A DNA stretch of 64,000 nucleotides from Novosphingobium sediminicola (GCF_014196525.1 NZ_JACIDX010000007.1:186001-250000); one strand, 5' to 3'; shown: positions 52,552-62,107, counted from the first letter of the stretch. Made by a program: numbers and translations. The notes: generated from the sequence alone by a model not told the origin.

Positions 52552-53430
52552 ATGACTCTCGAACAACTCCGCATCTTTGTCGCCGTTGCGCAAAGCCTGA
52601 ACATGACCCGCGCGGCGCAGGAGCTGAACCTGACTCAGCCCTCGGTCAGCGCCGCGATGGCCGCGCTGGAGGGGCGGCACGGGCTGCGGCTGTTTGACCG
52701 GGTGGGGCGCTCGATCGAATTGTCCGAGGCGGGGCGCGCCTTTCTGCCCGAGGCGCGCGGGGTGTTGGCGCGGGCGCGGGAGGCGGCGCAGGCGCTCGAT
52801 GATCTGGCCGGATTGCGGCGCGGCTCTTTGCGTATTGCGGCCAGCCAGACCGTGGCGACCTATTGGCTGCCCGCGCGCATGGCCCGGTTCGCCGCGCGCC
52901 ATCCGGGCATCGCGCTGGATCTCGCCCTTGGCAACACGCAGGAGAGTGCCGAGGCCGTGCTGGCGGGCGAGGCCGATCTGGCCTTTGTCGAGGGTGAGGC
53001 GCAGGGTGATCTGCTGCGCGTCATGCCGGTGGGCGAGGATAGGCTGGGGCTGTATGCGCGGGCCGATCATCCTCTGGCCGGGCGGGCGCTGGACCATGAT
53101 GCGTTGCGCGGGGCGGCGTGGGTGCTGCGCGAGATGGGGTCGGGGACGCGGGCGCATCTGGGGCTGGCCTTGGCGCAGGCGGGGCTGGATTGGGGCGATC
53201 TGGATATTCGGCTCGAACTGCCCGCCAATGGCGCGGTGCTGGAGGCCTTGGCGGCGGGGGATCTGATTACGGCGGTGTCGGAATATGCGGCGGCTTCGCG
53301 GGTGGCGGCGGGGCGCGTGGTGCGGCTCGACTGGCCCTTTGCGCCGCGCGGCTTTGCCATGCTGTCTCATCGCGCGCGGCGTTTGAGCGCGGCCAGCGAG
53401 GCCTTTGTCGCCTCGCTGGCCGGTTCATAA
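52552..53430 (+). CDS. LysR-family regulator, YeiE/CysB-like position
   Basis: A 292-residue LysR regulator: N-terminal winged HTH (TLEQLRIFVAVAQSLNMTRA, AQELNLTQPSVSAAMAALEG) and a type 2 periplasmic-binding-protein-like effector domain (LRIAASQTVATYWLPARM). It diverges from the yeiH-like gene, which it probably regulates, with a T-N11-A site just upstream of its own ATG. Its stop TAA directly abuts the stop of the convergent TonB receptor (zero gap). Confidence 0.9.
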   Translation: MTLEQLRIFVAVAQSLNMTRAAQELNLTQPSVSAAMAALEGRHGLRLFDRVGRSIELSEAGRAFLPEARGVLARAREAAQALDDLAGLRRGSLRIAASQTVATYWLPARMARFAARHPGIALDLALGNTQESAEAVLAGEADLAFVEGEAQGDLLRVMPVGEDRLGLYARADHPLAGRALDHDALRGAAWVLREMGSGTRAHLGLALAQAGLDWGDLDIRLELPANGAVLEALAAGDLITAVSEYAAASRVAAGRVVRLDWPFAPRGFAMLSHRARRLSAASEAFVASLAGS

Positions 53431-56025
53431 TCAGAACTTGGCCGTGATGGTCACACCATAGGTGCGCGGATCGGCGGCCTCAAACCCAATCGCGGTTTGA
53501 TTGAGAGCGCCGAACACCGGCACCGTATTGGTATAGGATGTGGGCAGGCTGATGCTTTGCAGTGTGCCCACATTGCCGATATTGCGGATATAGGCGGTGA
53601 CGCCCCAATTGCCCTTGGCCGGATTGAAGGCCAGCGTGGCGTTGAGCTTCATGAAGGAAGGCTGGCGATACCATCCCGCCGCAAGGGCCGCCGCATTGGA
53701 GGGGATCGCCAGATTGCTTTCCGTTTCAAACCGCCCGTCCATCGAGGCGACCAACGTGCCCGCATGGCCCACATCGAACACATGCGAATAGCCCGGCGAG
53801 ATAGCGAATTTGGGCGAACGGGGCAGGGCAAAACCGCTGAGCGATTGGCCGAAAGCCACCGTGGCCGCCGTGCCGCCTGCCAGATTGACGGTGCGGAACT
53901 TGGCGTCGAGATAGGAGATGTTGAGCGTGAAACGATCATGGGGCGAGAGGATCACCGTGCTTTCCAGCTCCATGCCGAAGGTCCGCGCGCGGGCGGCATT
54001 GGCGGTGATGGTGGTGGTGTAATCCGGGTCGATGGTGCGCGCGGTATAGCCAAGATTGGCGGTCGGGCTGAACACCTGTGCGGCATAGCTGAACTGATAA
54101 TTGCGATAGTCATAGATGAAGGCGCTGAAATTCAGACGCCAGCGATGGTTGAGCAGATCGTTCTTGGTCCCGATTTCATAGGATGTCATGGTTTCGGGGT
54201 CGAAGGTGCTGGTAAAGCCAGGGTTGAGCAAGCCGCTGCTGGGCGGGGGAATGTTGATGAAGCCGCCGCTCTTGAAGCCGGTGGAGACCAGCGCATAGAC
54301 ATTCGAGGTGGGCGAGAGGTCATATTGCGCCGAGATCTTGTAATCGAGCCGGTTTGAATTGAGTTGCCCGGCCGGGACCGAGAAGAACACGCGGTTGCCG
54401 GTGGGGTTGCTGGCGCTCCACAATCCATTGTTGGTGGTCGTGCCCGCCGCGCCATTGTCGAGCAGATAGAACAAGGTGGTGTTGATCGGCGTGCCGTTCA
54501 GGCTGCTGTTGCCCGATGTGGCGCAGGTGCTGGTCTGGATCGAATTGGCCACGCACAGATTGCCCACCTGTTCGTTGCGCAATTTCCGCTCGGCGGTGTA
54601 GCGCAGGCCCGCCGTGACGCGGAAACGGTCGGTGACGGGATAGGTGATCTGGCCAAAACCGGCCAGATTGCGCACCTCGCGATGCGGGCTATAGCTGCTG
54701 TAGAAGGCGGGTGGGGCGATGCCGGGATCGACCACGGCGGTGGCCGGAACCGATGTGGTGGCCAGCGTCGTCGTGCGCGCCGATGTGGTATAGCCGGTGC
54801 CGCCCTGCTGGTTGACGCCGGTGTCCTCGGTGTTGTTCAGGTAATAGCCGCCCAGCAGCCATTTGATCCGCGCGCCCGGCTGCGACGACAGGCGCACCTC
54901 CAGCGTTTTCTGGTCCTGCCGCGAGATTTCCTTGCCGTTGGTGCTGGCCAGCGCGCCGGCGATGCCGGTCGGGTCGGGGTGGGATGAGGCCAGCGCCTGC
55001 GACAGGCGGGTCTGATAGGTCAGCAGGCTGAAGGTGTTCGATTCAAGGCTGTAGCGCGAACGGTTATAGGTCGGCTGGACGAACAATTGGGCAAAGCCGA
55101 GATCAGCGGTAATGTCGGCATAGTAATTGTCATTGATGAACCGGCGATAGCCTGAGGAGGGGTTGTTCGAGGTCCAGTATCCGGTGGGAAATTTGATCGG
55201 CTGGGTCAGGTCGATCAGCCCGGTCGAGGACTGCTGCTGGCCCAGACCGTTCTGCACCGCATGGTCGGCGGTCAGGATGATCTTGAACTTGCTGCTCGGC
55301 TCCCACAATCCGCGCAGGCGCATGCCGGTCACATGGCTGTCGCTGCCGCCGTTGGAGAGATATCCGTTGCGCCCCTCGCTGGAAATCGCGCCGCGCAGGG
55401 CCAGCTTGTCGCCGATGGGGATGTTGACCATCGCCTGACCCGCCAGCAGCCCGTAATTGCCGATTTCGGCGGTGCCCGATGCCTCCAGCCGGTGCGAGGG
55501 ATCATTGGCGATGATCGTGACCGAGCCGCCCAGCGCGTTGCGGCCATTGAGCGTGGAATCCGGCCCCTTGACCACCTCGACGCGGGCGATGTCGTAAAAC
55601 AGCGCGCGGGTGGATTGGGCGCGTTGCTGAAACACGCCGTTCAGGCTGACGGTGACAGGGGAATCCTGACCGAAGACCGGGGCAAAGCCCACGCCGCGGA
55701 TCGAGACGAAGAAGCCCTGACCCGAGGCGCCCGTCCCCATCAACTGTACGCCCGCGCTGTCGCGCAGAACTTGCGAAAGCGTGGTCTTGCCTTCCTTGGC
55801 CGCGCGGTCGCCGTCCACCGCGATGATCGAGCCGACGGTATGTTGCAGCGATGTGCGCGCCTTTTGCGCGGTGACGATAATGTCATGCAGGCTGACGCGA
55901 CCATTATCCTCGGTCTGGGCACTGTCTTCGAAAGGCGGGTTCTGCGTTTGCGCCTGAACTGTGGGCGCCATGCACAATGCTGCCGCCACCGCGCTCATCG
56001 CGCAGCCCAGATATGCTGACTTCAT
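53431..56025 (-). CDS. TonB-dependent outer-membrane receptor 2
   Basis: An 864-residue receptor: signal peptide (MKSAYLGCAMSAVAAALCMA to about 26), TonB box-like LHDIIVTAQKA, plug (RVEVVKGPDSTLNGRNALGG) and a full barrel ending in TYGVTITAKF. The ATG at 56025 has GGGAGGAG about 10 bases upstream; an in-frame ATG at 56043 is rejected. It is most like the pesticin/FyuA group found in sphingomonads in many copies; substrate unknown. Its 3' end abuts the LysR gene. Confidence 0.92.
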   Translation of the reverse strand: MKSAYLGCAMSAVAAALCMAPTVQAQTQNPPFEDSAQTEDNGRVSLHDIIVTAQKARTSLQHTVGSIIAVDGDRAAKEGKTTLSQVLRDSAGVQLMGTGASGQGFFVSIRGVGFAPVFGQDSPVTVSLNGVFQQRAQSTRALFYDIARVEVVKGPDSTLNGRNALGGSVTIIANDPSHRLEASGTAEIGNYGLLAGQAMVNIPIGDKLALRGAISSEGRNGYLSNGGSDSHVTGMRLRGLWEPSSKFKIILTADHAVQNGLGQQQSSTGLIDLTQPIKFPTGYWTSNNPSSGYRRFINDNYYADITADLGFAQLFVQPTYNRSRYSLESNTFSLLTYQTRLSQALASSHPDPTGIAGALASTNGKEISRQDQKTLEVRLSSQPGARIKWLLGGYYLNNTEDTGVNQQGGTGYTTSARTTTLATTSVPATAVVDPGIAPPAFYSSYSPHREVRNLAGFGQITYPVTDRFRVTAGLRYTAERKLRNEQVGNLCVANSIQTSTCATSGNSSLNGTPINTTLFYLLDNGAAGTTTNNGLWSASNPTGNRVFFSVPAGQLNSNRLDYKISAQYDLSPTSNVYALVSTGFKSGGFINIPPPSSGLLNPGFTSTFDPETMTSYEIGTKNDLLNHRWRLNFSAFIYDYRNYQFSYAAQVFSPTANLGYTARTIDPDYTTTITANAARARTFGMELESTVILSPHDRFTLNISYLDAKFRTVNLAGGTAATVAFGQSLSGFALPRSPKFAISPGYSHVFDVGHAGTLVASMDGRFETESNLAIPSNAAALAAGWYRQPSFMKLNATLAFNPAKGNWGVTAYIRNIGNVGTLQSISLPTSYTNTVPVFGALNQTAIGFEAADPRTYGVTITAKF

Positions 56026-56319
56026 TATTATGTCTCCTCCCAATCATGCTCCGCTGATTTCTGACGCGCGGATGCATTTGATCTTGGCGGATGAAACCTA
56101 GGCGCAAGATGGGTTTGACAATAGGCGCGGGGGTTCAATACCAGCTATGCCGTTACATGCAGAACGGGATTGCCCGAAGCCTCGGTTTTACCGGAGGCCT
56201 GATATTCACCCGGCGGTAGTAGTGGAGCGCAAACCCGCCTGCCATAAGCATGGCCGAGGCCCCGATGCCTCGGGGCGAATAAACAGCCGGTATCGGGGTG
56301 AAGGACTGGGGAGAGAAAA
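56026..56319. other. Divergent intergenic region between receptors 2 and 3
   Basis: A 294-bp gap. It holds the receptor 2 ribosome-binding site, a TTGACA at 56115-56120 with only a poor -10 (ATACCA) 17 bp on that could drive receptor 3, and small hairpins (CCCCGA/TCGGGG near 56262-56277; GCCTC/GAGGC near 56178-56196). I see no clear operator. Confidence 0.35.
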
Positions 56320-58716
56320 ATGAGTATGCAGCGCTTTGCCCTGCTGGGATCCACTATGCTTGCCTTGATCGGGGCGCCGGCTCTGGCCGCTGATGCGCCG
56401 CCGGCAGGCGCGCCGGAAGTTTCGGCCATTCAGGACATCGTCGTCACCGCCGAACGCCGCGTCAGCAGCACGCAGAAGACCGCGCTTAACATCACCGCGC
56501 TGGGGGCCGAGCAACTGGCGTCAAGTGGCGTCCGCGACAGCCGCACCATGCTCGACAGCGTGCCGGGGCTCAAGCTGAGCGTGGCCAATCCCAACGCCTA
56601 TATCGGTCTCTATGGTCTGGCCAGCGGCGCGGGCACGCAATATGCCGATACGATCATGGCCTTCAACTATGGCGGCGTACCGCTGGCGCGCCAGATTTCG
56701 GCCAACAGCGCCTATTACGACCTTGAGCGCGTCGAAATCCTCAAAGGCCCGCAAGGCACGCTCTATGGCCGCAACGCCACGGTGGGCGCGATCAACCTGA
56801 TCCCGGCGCGGCCCAAGGATGAGCTGGCGGGCGGCGGTTCGATCACGCTGGGCAATTACAACACGCTCAACACCAGCGGTTACATCAACACGCCGATCAC
56901 CGAAAATCTGGTGGGCCGCGTGGCGTTTCAGACCACGCGCCACGATGGCTATTTCACCAATGGGCTGGATGACGCCAACAACTATGGCCTGCGCGGCAGC
57001 CTGTTGTGGAAGCCGAGCGAGAAGCTCTCTGTGCTGCTGTTTGCCGATGCCTATTTCAACCGTTCGCGCGGGCCTTACAGCACGTGGCGCTATTACATGA
57101 ACGGCACGCAGGAATGGATCGACCCGGCCAACCCGTGGTTCGGCCTTGGCGCGGCGGGCACCTGTTCGAACCAGCTCCTGTGCCCCTCCTTCGCCTCTAC
57201 CAGCGTGGGCGGCGTCAATGCGGTGTCCAATCCGCAAGGGTTCACCAACACCGGCCCCACCGGCTATGGCGCCACCTCGGTCTATGGTCAGGATGGGCGC
57301 AACAATGCCGACCAGTTGATCCTGTCGACCGAAATCACCTATGCGATGCCATGGGCCACGCTGACGGTTCAGCCCTCTTATGTGCATACCAAGATTGATT
57401 TCATGACCTATTCCAATGGTCTGAAATTCTGGAATCTGACCTATGCCGATCAGCTCTCGCTGGAGGCGCGCCTGTCCTCGACCGGCAATGGCCCGCTGCG
57501 CTGGACGCTGGGCGCTTTCCTGTTCAACGAGGATCAGGACGCCACGCTCAACAATCTGCAAAGCACCGGCTATGCCATCCTGCGCACGCCCAAGCTGAAC
57601 AATCATAACGTGGCCGTGTTTGGCGATACGACCTATGCGTTGACGCCCAATCTGCGGATCAACGCAGGCATCCGCTATACGCGCGACGGCAAGAGCCAGA
57701 ACGGCTATACCGTGGCCAGCGGCCTTTCAACCAGCGATGTGACCACGATTGCGGCGGCGGGCGGCACCTGCACCAGCGGGGGTACGCCATCGGCTCCGAC
57801 CCTGTTCGACGGTCAGTTCTATTTTCCGACCAATTACTGCGTTGTCCCCAATGGCGGCCAGTATCGTGATGGCAACACCAGTTGGAAGGTCGGCGTGGAA
57901 TTTGATCCGCGCCCCGGCTCGCTGCTCTATGCCACGGCCCGCACCGGTTTTCGCGCGGGCGGCTTTACCGTCGGCACGCAGAACAACTATCGCCCCGAAC
58001 ATCTGACCGCCTATGAAATCGGCTCGAAAAACCGCTTCATGGGGGGCAAGCTGCAACTCAATGCCTCGGCCTTCTACTGGCAGTACAAGGACCAGCAGGT
58101 CAGCCAACTTCAGCTCTATTACCTGAACGGCATCGCCATCGGCCAGACCTCCTATCCCTCGAACTTCAACGGCAACCTCTATGGCGCAGAGGTTGATCTT
58201 CAGGCCTTTGTCACGCCCAATGACCGCATCGGCATCGATGCGCTGTGGACCAAGGGCAAGTATGACAGCACCCCGCCGGTGGCCACGGTGAACACTTCGG
58301 CGCTGGTGTCGCAATATAATCTGGGCCGCAACAATCTGCCGGAATGGACGATTGTGGGCAATTATGAGCATACGTTCCATCTGGCCAATGGCGGGCGATT
58401 GGTGGCGGGCGGGCGCGCCCATTATGAAAGCCGCGCGGTGCTGCGCATCATTGACCCGGCGCTGTTGACGCCCGGCGACATTCGCAACGCCTATGCCAAG
58501 CTGGACGCGGATCTGACCTGGCATGATGCCAAGGACCGCTTCACCGTGCAGCTCTATGTTCAAAACCTTACCAACAAGGCCGTGGTGGGCGTGGGGTCGA
58601 GCGGCCAGACCGCGCTTGGCACGTTCTTTCGTCCGTCGAGCAATGTGGCGGGCGCGCGTTCGGCCACGCTGGACCCGCCGCGCACCTTTGGCCTGCGCCT
58701 GACGGGCAAGTTCTAA
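56320..58716 (+). CDS. TonB-dependent outer-membrane receptor 3
   Basis: A 798-residue receptor: signal peptide (to about 24, ending PALAAD), TonB box-like QDIVVTAERRV, plug (RVEILKGPQGTLYGRNATVG), barrel ending in PRTFGLRLTGKF. GGGGAGAG lies about 5 bases before the ATG. Receptors 1, 2 and 3 are clearly separate family members, not recent copies: their loops differ throughout. It ends 33 bp before a strong terminator. Confidence 0.93.
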   Translation: MSMQRFALLGSTMLALIGAPALAADAPPAGAPEVSAIQDIVVTAERRVSSTQKTALNITALGAEQLASSGVRDSRTMLDSVPGLKLSVANPNAYIGLYGLASGAGTQYADTIMAFNYGGVPLARQISANSAYYDLERVEILKGPQGTLYGRNATVGAINLIPARPKDELAGGGSITLGNYNTLNTSGYINTPITENLVGRVAFQTTRHDGYFTNGLDDANNYGLRGSLLWKPSEKLSVLLFADAYFNRSRGPYSTWRYYMNGTQEWIDPANPWFGLGAAGTCSNQLLCPSFASTSVGGVNAVSNPQGFTNTGPTGYGATSVYGQDGRNNADQLILSTEITYAMPWATLTVQPSYVHTKIDFMTYSNGLKFWNLTYADQLSLEARLSSTGNGPLRWTLGAFLFNEDQDATLNNLQSTGYAILRTPKLNNHNVAVFGDTTYALTPNLRINAGIRYTRDGKSQNGYTVASGLSTSDVTTIAAAGGTCTSGGTPSAPTLFDGQFYFPTNYCVVPNGGQYRDGNTSWKVGVEFDPRPGSLLYATARTGFRAGGFTVGTQNNYRPEHLTAYEIGSKNRFMGGKLQLNASAFYWQYKDQQVSQLQLYYLNGIAIGQTSYPSNFNGNLYGAEVDLQAFVTPNDRIGIDALWTKGKYDSTPPVATVNTSALVSQYNLGRNNLPEWTIVGNYEHTFHLANGGRLVAGGRAHYESRAVLRIIDPALLTPGDIRNAYAKLDADLTWHDAKDRFTVQLYVQNLTNKAVVGVGSSGQTALGTFFRPSSNVAGARSATLDPPRTFGLRLTGKF

Positions 58717-58749
58717 GCGGCCTATACGTCTGATGCATAAGTGAATTAC

Positions 58750-58784
58750 GGCGCGGGCTGCTATCGCGGCCCGCGCCTTTGCTT
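58750..58784 (+). terminator. Intrinsic terminator after receptor 3
   Basis: GGCGCGGGC pairs with GCCCGCGCC (9 bp, perfect), followed by TTTGCTTG. Confidence 0.7.
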
Positions 58785-58802
58785 GAAGGTGGCGCTCCAA
58801 AC

Positions 58803-60017
58803 ATGGAGAGCCTGATGCCGCCAGTTATCCCGACTGCCATTCCCCCTCGGCGCCTGATTGCCATTCTGGCGCTGCTGACCGCCTTTGGGCCCTTGGCCAC
58901 CGACACCTATCTGCCCGCTCTGCCCGATATGCGCGGCGATCTGGGCGGATCGGCTTCGGGCGTGGCGGCCAGCCTGTCGGTGTTCTTCTTTGGCATGGCG
59001 GCGGGGCAATTGATCTATGGCCCGATCAGCGACCGTTTCGGGCGCAAGGTCCCGCTGATGATCGGCACGGCGGTGTTCACGCTGGCGGCTTTCGCGGCGT
59101 GCTTTGCGCGGGGCATTGAGGCGTTTGTTGCGCTGCGGCTGGTGCAATCGCTGGGGGGCGCCTGCGGGCTGACGCTGGCGCGGGCGGTGGTGCGCGATCT
59201 CTATGATGCCGATGAACTGGCCAAAGCCTTTGCCGCGCTCACGCTTATCGGGATGATCACACCCTTGGTCGCGCCGACGCTGGGGGTGGGGATCATCATG
59301 CTGGGCGGTTGGCGGGCGATCTTTGCGGTGATGACGGGCATGGGCATCATCACCATGGCCGCCATCGCCTTTGGCCTGCCCGAAACCCTGCCGGTTGACC
59401 GGCGCCACGCCGAAATCACGATAGGCGGCGTGATCGGCAATTTCGCCCGGATCATCACGCGCCGGCGCTTCACGCTGCTGGCTATGATGGCGGGATCGGC
59501 GGCGGGGACGCTGTTTTCCTTCATCACCGGTTCGGCCGAGGCCTTTATGACCGAGTTTGCCTATACCAAGCCGCAATATACCTTTGTGTTCACCGCGATC
59601 ACCGTCGCGATGATGGCGGGGGGCGAGGCCAATCGGCGGCTGGTGCGGCATTTTTCCCCGCCTGAACTGCTCCGGTTTGCTTTGACCGCCAATGTCGTGT
59701 CGGGGCTGGCGCTGGTGGGCGCGGCGGGTTTCGGGCCGGGGTGGAGCGTGGCGCTGGCCTTGGGGGCGGCGGTGGGGATGCTGGGGCTGATCCTGCCCAA
59801 CAGCGCGACATTGGCCATCGGCAGCCTGCGCCGCGATGCGGGCAGCGGCTCGTCGCTGCTGGGCGTGATCCAATTCGGGCTGGGCTTTGTCGCGTCGAGC
59901 GGCGTGGCATGGTTTCAGAACGGCACGGCCCTGCCCATGGCGTTGGGCGTGGCGGGATGCGCGGTGATGGGGCGGTTGTGCCTGGCGGTGTTGCCCCATG
60001 AGGAAAGGCCCGCCTGA
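58803..60017 (+). CDS. Bcr/CflA-type MFS drug transporter
   Basis: A 404-residue transporter with about twelve helices and Bcr/CflA signatures: TAFGPLATDTYLPALPDMRG (in part), GQLIYGPISDRFGRKVPLMIG with the motif A loop DRFGRK, and LVQSLGGACGLTLARAVVRD. It is expected to be a proton-driven exporter of small drugs or metabolites. ATG at 58803 is used; a TTG at 58779 and an ATG at 58815 are alternatives. It converges with the flavin oxidase across a bidirectional terminator whose loop contains its stop codon. Confidence 0.88.
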   Translation: MESLMPPVIPTAIPPRRLIAILALLTAFGPLATDTYLPALPDMRGDLGGSASGVAASLSVFFFGMAAGQLIYGPISDRFGRKVPLMIGTAVFTLAAFAACFARGIEAFVALRLVQSLGGACGLTLARAVVRDLYDADELAKAFAALTLIGMITPLVAPTLGVGIIMLGGWRAIFAVMTGMGIITMAAIAFGLPETLPVDRRHAEITIGGVIGNFARIITRRRFTLLAMMAGSAAGTLFSFITGSAEAFMTEFAYTKPQYTFVFTAITVAMMAGGEANRRLVRHFSPPELLRFALTANVVSGLALVGAAGFGPGWSVALALGAAVGMLGLILPNSATLAIGSLRRDAGSGSSLLGVIQFGLGFVASSGVAWFQNGTALPMALGVAGCAVMGRLCLAVLPHEERPA

Positions 60018-60032
60018 GGGGGCGGGCCTTTC
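60003..60032. terminator. Bidirectional terminator between the MFS and flavin oxidase genes
   Basis: GAAAGGCCCGCC (60003-60014) pairs perfectly with GGCGGGCCTTTC (60021-60032). The MFS stop codon lies in the 6-nt loop. T-runs are short on both sides. Confidence 0.75.
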
Positions 60033-60036
60033 GGTA

Positions 60037-61536
60037 TTACAGCGGCATCGGTTTGCCAAGGAAGCCTTCGAAGCGCCCCTGCGGATCATGCTTTTGCCGC
60101 AGGGCCTCATATTTGGCCCATGCCTCGTCGGTGTAATAGCGCTGCGGATGGTGCAGCATGTTCTCATCGTTCAACTGCCCGCCCAGCGACAGGTCGGACA
60201 AAGCCTTCATCTGCATCGGCGGCCATGCGGCCATCATCGTGTCCTGCGCTTCATCCTCCCACAGCGTATAGGTGCCAAGGAAGATCGGCCCCTGCATCGA
60301 AAGCGCCATGTCCTTGGGGAAGGGCTTGCACGGCCCCCATGCGAACCAGAACGTATGCGTATGGGGCGTGGGGAGTTCGAGGAACACTTTGCGCAGGCGC
60401 GGCACCAGCACTTCGGTGGGCGCATCGGTGTACATATTATCGGCGGCAAAACGCATCCCTGCAGGGTCGGCCTTGAAGCCGCTCTGATAGCGCTCCTCCA
60501 GCGTGGTGGGGACCTTCTCCACCTTGAAATTGGCCTTTTCGCGATGCGGTACGCTGTCGAGCAGCGCCAGCGCCGCATCCGCCTGCGCCTCGTCATCGGT
60601 GATGGCGAGGGCCGCGATGGAGATGCGCGCCGGGCATGGCTCGCCCGTCTCGCGCTTGTTGGCCGTGGTGGACATCACCAGTTCGAGATAGGGCGGCACG
60701 TGGGGCACGATGTTGCAGGCCCATGTCATCACATCGTCGAACACGGCAGCGGCATTGTCGAAGCTGTAAACCGTGGCTTTCCAATATTTTGGGCGCGGGC
60801 GGGCCTGCAAATGCATCCGCACGATCACGCCGAAGAACCCCGCCCCGCCGCCGCGCGCCGCCCACCAGAAATCGCTGTTCTGCGTGGCATCGGCCCGGAT
60901 CAGCTCGCCATCGGCATTGACCACATCGACTGCCAGCACATGGCGCGCGCCATTGCCCCACAGCCGCGAATTCCAGCCAAACCCGCCATTCAGGCAAAAA
61001 CCGCCAATACCCGGCGAGGGGTGATGCGCGGTCGGCACCACGAGCCCATGGGGTTCCAAATGCCGGTTGATAACCGATCCGATCATGCCGGGATTGACCC
61101 AGAGCGTCTGGGTGGCCGGATCGATGCTGATCTCCTGCATCCGGGCCATGTCGATCAACACGCAATGATCGCGGATGTGTGAGGCCGACCAGCTATGCCC
61201 GCCCGACCGCGTGGTGACCTTCAGCCCATGCGCCTTGGCGAATTTGACAGCGGCCACCACGTCCTTGTCGGACAAAGGCTGGACGATGACCTGCGGATAG
61301 CGCTTGGGCTTGTTGGCGCGATAGCAGGTCGAACCGCGCGCCACCTCATAGGCTTCGTCGCCCAGCCAATAGACCTTGCCCTCAACGCTCTGGTTCAGCG
61401 ACAGCTTTTCCGCATCGCTGAGCGGGCGGCCCATGCCGTTGCAGGCGGCCAGCATGCCGGTGGAAAGGGCCCCGGCCAGCGCCTTGATCGCGCCGCGTCG
61501 GCCAATGGGTTGCGGGCCTGTAGCAGGCGTGTTCAT
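60037..61536 (-). CDS. Exported FAD-linked oxidase (BBE/FAD_binding_4 family), Tat lipoprotein
   Basis: A 499-residue protein with a twin-arginine signal (GRRGAIKALAGALS) ending in a lipobox (MLAAC, Cys32), so a Tat-exported lipoprotein. It has an FAD-binding PCMH domain (IVQPLSDKDVVAAVKFAKAH; TTRSGGHSW with the flavin-linked His114) and a BBE C-terminal motif (RYYTDEAWAKYEALRQKHDP). In bicovalent berberine-bridge enzymes a Cys follows later; here the aligned position is His172, so only the His link is expected. Likely substrates are sugars or alcohols; which is unknown. It diverges from a cytochrome c gene that could accept its electrons. Confidence 0.82.
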   Translation of the reverse strand: MNTPATGPQPIGRRGAIKALAGALSTGMLAACNGMGRPLSDAEKLSLNQSVEGKVYWLGDEAYEVARGSTCYRANKPKRYPQVIVQPLSDKDVVAAVKFAKAHGLKVTTRSGGHSWSASHIRDHCVLIDMARMQEISIDPATQTLWVNPGMIGSVINRHLEPHGLVVPTAHHPSPGIGGFCLNGGFGWNSRLWGNGARHVLAVDVVNADGELIRADATQNSDFWWAARGGGAGFFGVIVRMHLQARPRPKYWKATVYSFDNAAAVFDDVMTWACNIVPHVPPYLELVMSTTANKRETGEPCPARISIAALAITDDEAQADAALALLDSVPHREKANFKVEKVPTTLEERYQSGFKADPAGMRFAADNMYTDAPTEVLVPRLRKVFLELPTPHTHTFWFAWGPCKPFPKDMALSMQGPIFLGTYTLWEDEAQDTMMAAWPPMQMKALSDLSLGGQLNDENMLHHPQRYYTDEAWAKYEALRQKHDPQGRFEGFLGKPMPL

Positions 61537-61626
61537 GCGACAAATCTCCCATCCGGGCGCGGTTCATCCCGCGCTTCCGATATATTCTCTGTAGCGATAA
61601 TTTCATGGACGAAAAGAGCCAAATCG

Positions 61627-61669
61627 CCTATGTCAGATCCATAATTCTCGCATATATCTGCGACATAGG
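61627..61669 (+). promoter_or_regulatory. Inverted repeat upstream of the cytochrome c gene
   Basis: CCTATGTC and GACATAGG (8-bp perfect arms, 27-bp spacer, with further near-matches inside) end next to the AGGGGAG ribosome-binding site of the gene at 61679. It may be an operator or an mRNA hairpin affecting translation. The whole gap (61537-61678) is AT-rich compared with its surroundings. Confidence 0.4.
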
Positions 61670-61678
61670 GGAGATGGC

Positions 61679-62038
61679 ATGACTGATATTCGCAAATGGG
61701 CGGGGCTGTTACTATTGGCCGGGGCCGGGGCGGCATCCGCGCAGGGCACCAAGGGTCAGGACCGCGATCCCTATCTGGCGATGAACCGGCAATTGGTGGC
61801 CAATGGCTGCCATTTTTGCCATGGCGCCGATTATGCGCGCGTGGGCCCCGCCATGAAGGATGTGGCCATGGTCTATGCCGGGCAGGGCGCGCAGGGGGCC
61901 GCCACGATCAAGGAAAGCATCGCCAAGGGCAGCAAGGGCAAATGGGGGCCCGCCATGATGCCCGCCCAGCATCAGGTGACGCCGCAAAAGGCCGATGCGC
62001 TGATTGCCGCCATCCTGGCCCTCGCGCCAAAATCCTGA
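61679..62038 (+). CDS. Periplasmic class I cytochrome c
   Basis: A 119-residue protein with a signal peptide (MTDIRKWAGLLLLAGAGAASA), one haem-attachment motif CHFCH (Cys44, Cys47, His48) and a Met ligand in PAMMPAQHQV (Met93 or Met94). This is a small c5/c551-like electron carrier. AGGGGAG lies 5 bases before the ATG. It diverges from the Tat-exported flavin oxidase, an arrangement typical of periplasmic dehydrogenase/cytochrome pairs; this pairing is inferred. A strong terminator follows. Confidence 0.9.
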   Translation: MTDIRKWAGLLLLAGAGAASAQGTKGQDRDPYLAMNRQLVANGCHFCHGADYARVGPAMKDVAMVYAGQGAQGAATIKESIAKGSKGKWGPAMMPAQHQVTPQKADALIAAILALAPKS

Positions 62039-62050
62039 TTGGGCTCAAGC

Positions 62051-62092
62051 AAAAGGGCCGGTGGGAGCATCCTCCCACCGGCCCTTTTTTTC
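62051..62092. terminator. Strong bidirectional intrinsic terminator
   Basis: AAAAGGGCCGGTGGGA pairs with TCCCACCGGCCCTTTT (16 bp, perfect), ending in T7. It lies between the convergent cytochrome c gene and receptor 4 and serves both. Confidence 0.93.
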
Positions 62093-62107
62093 GCGCCTGC
62101 GCCGCGA

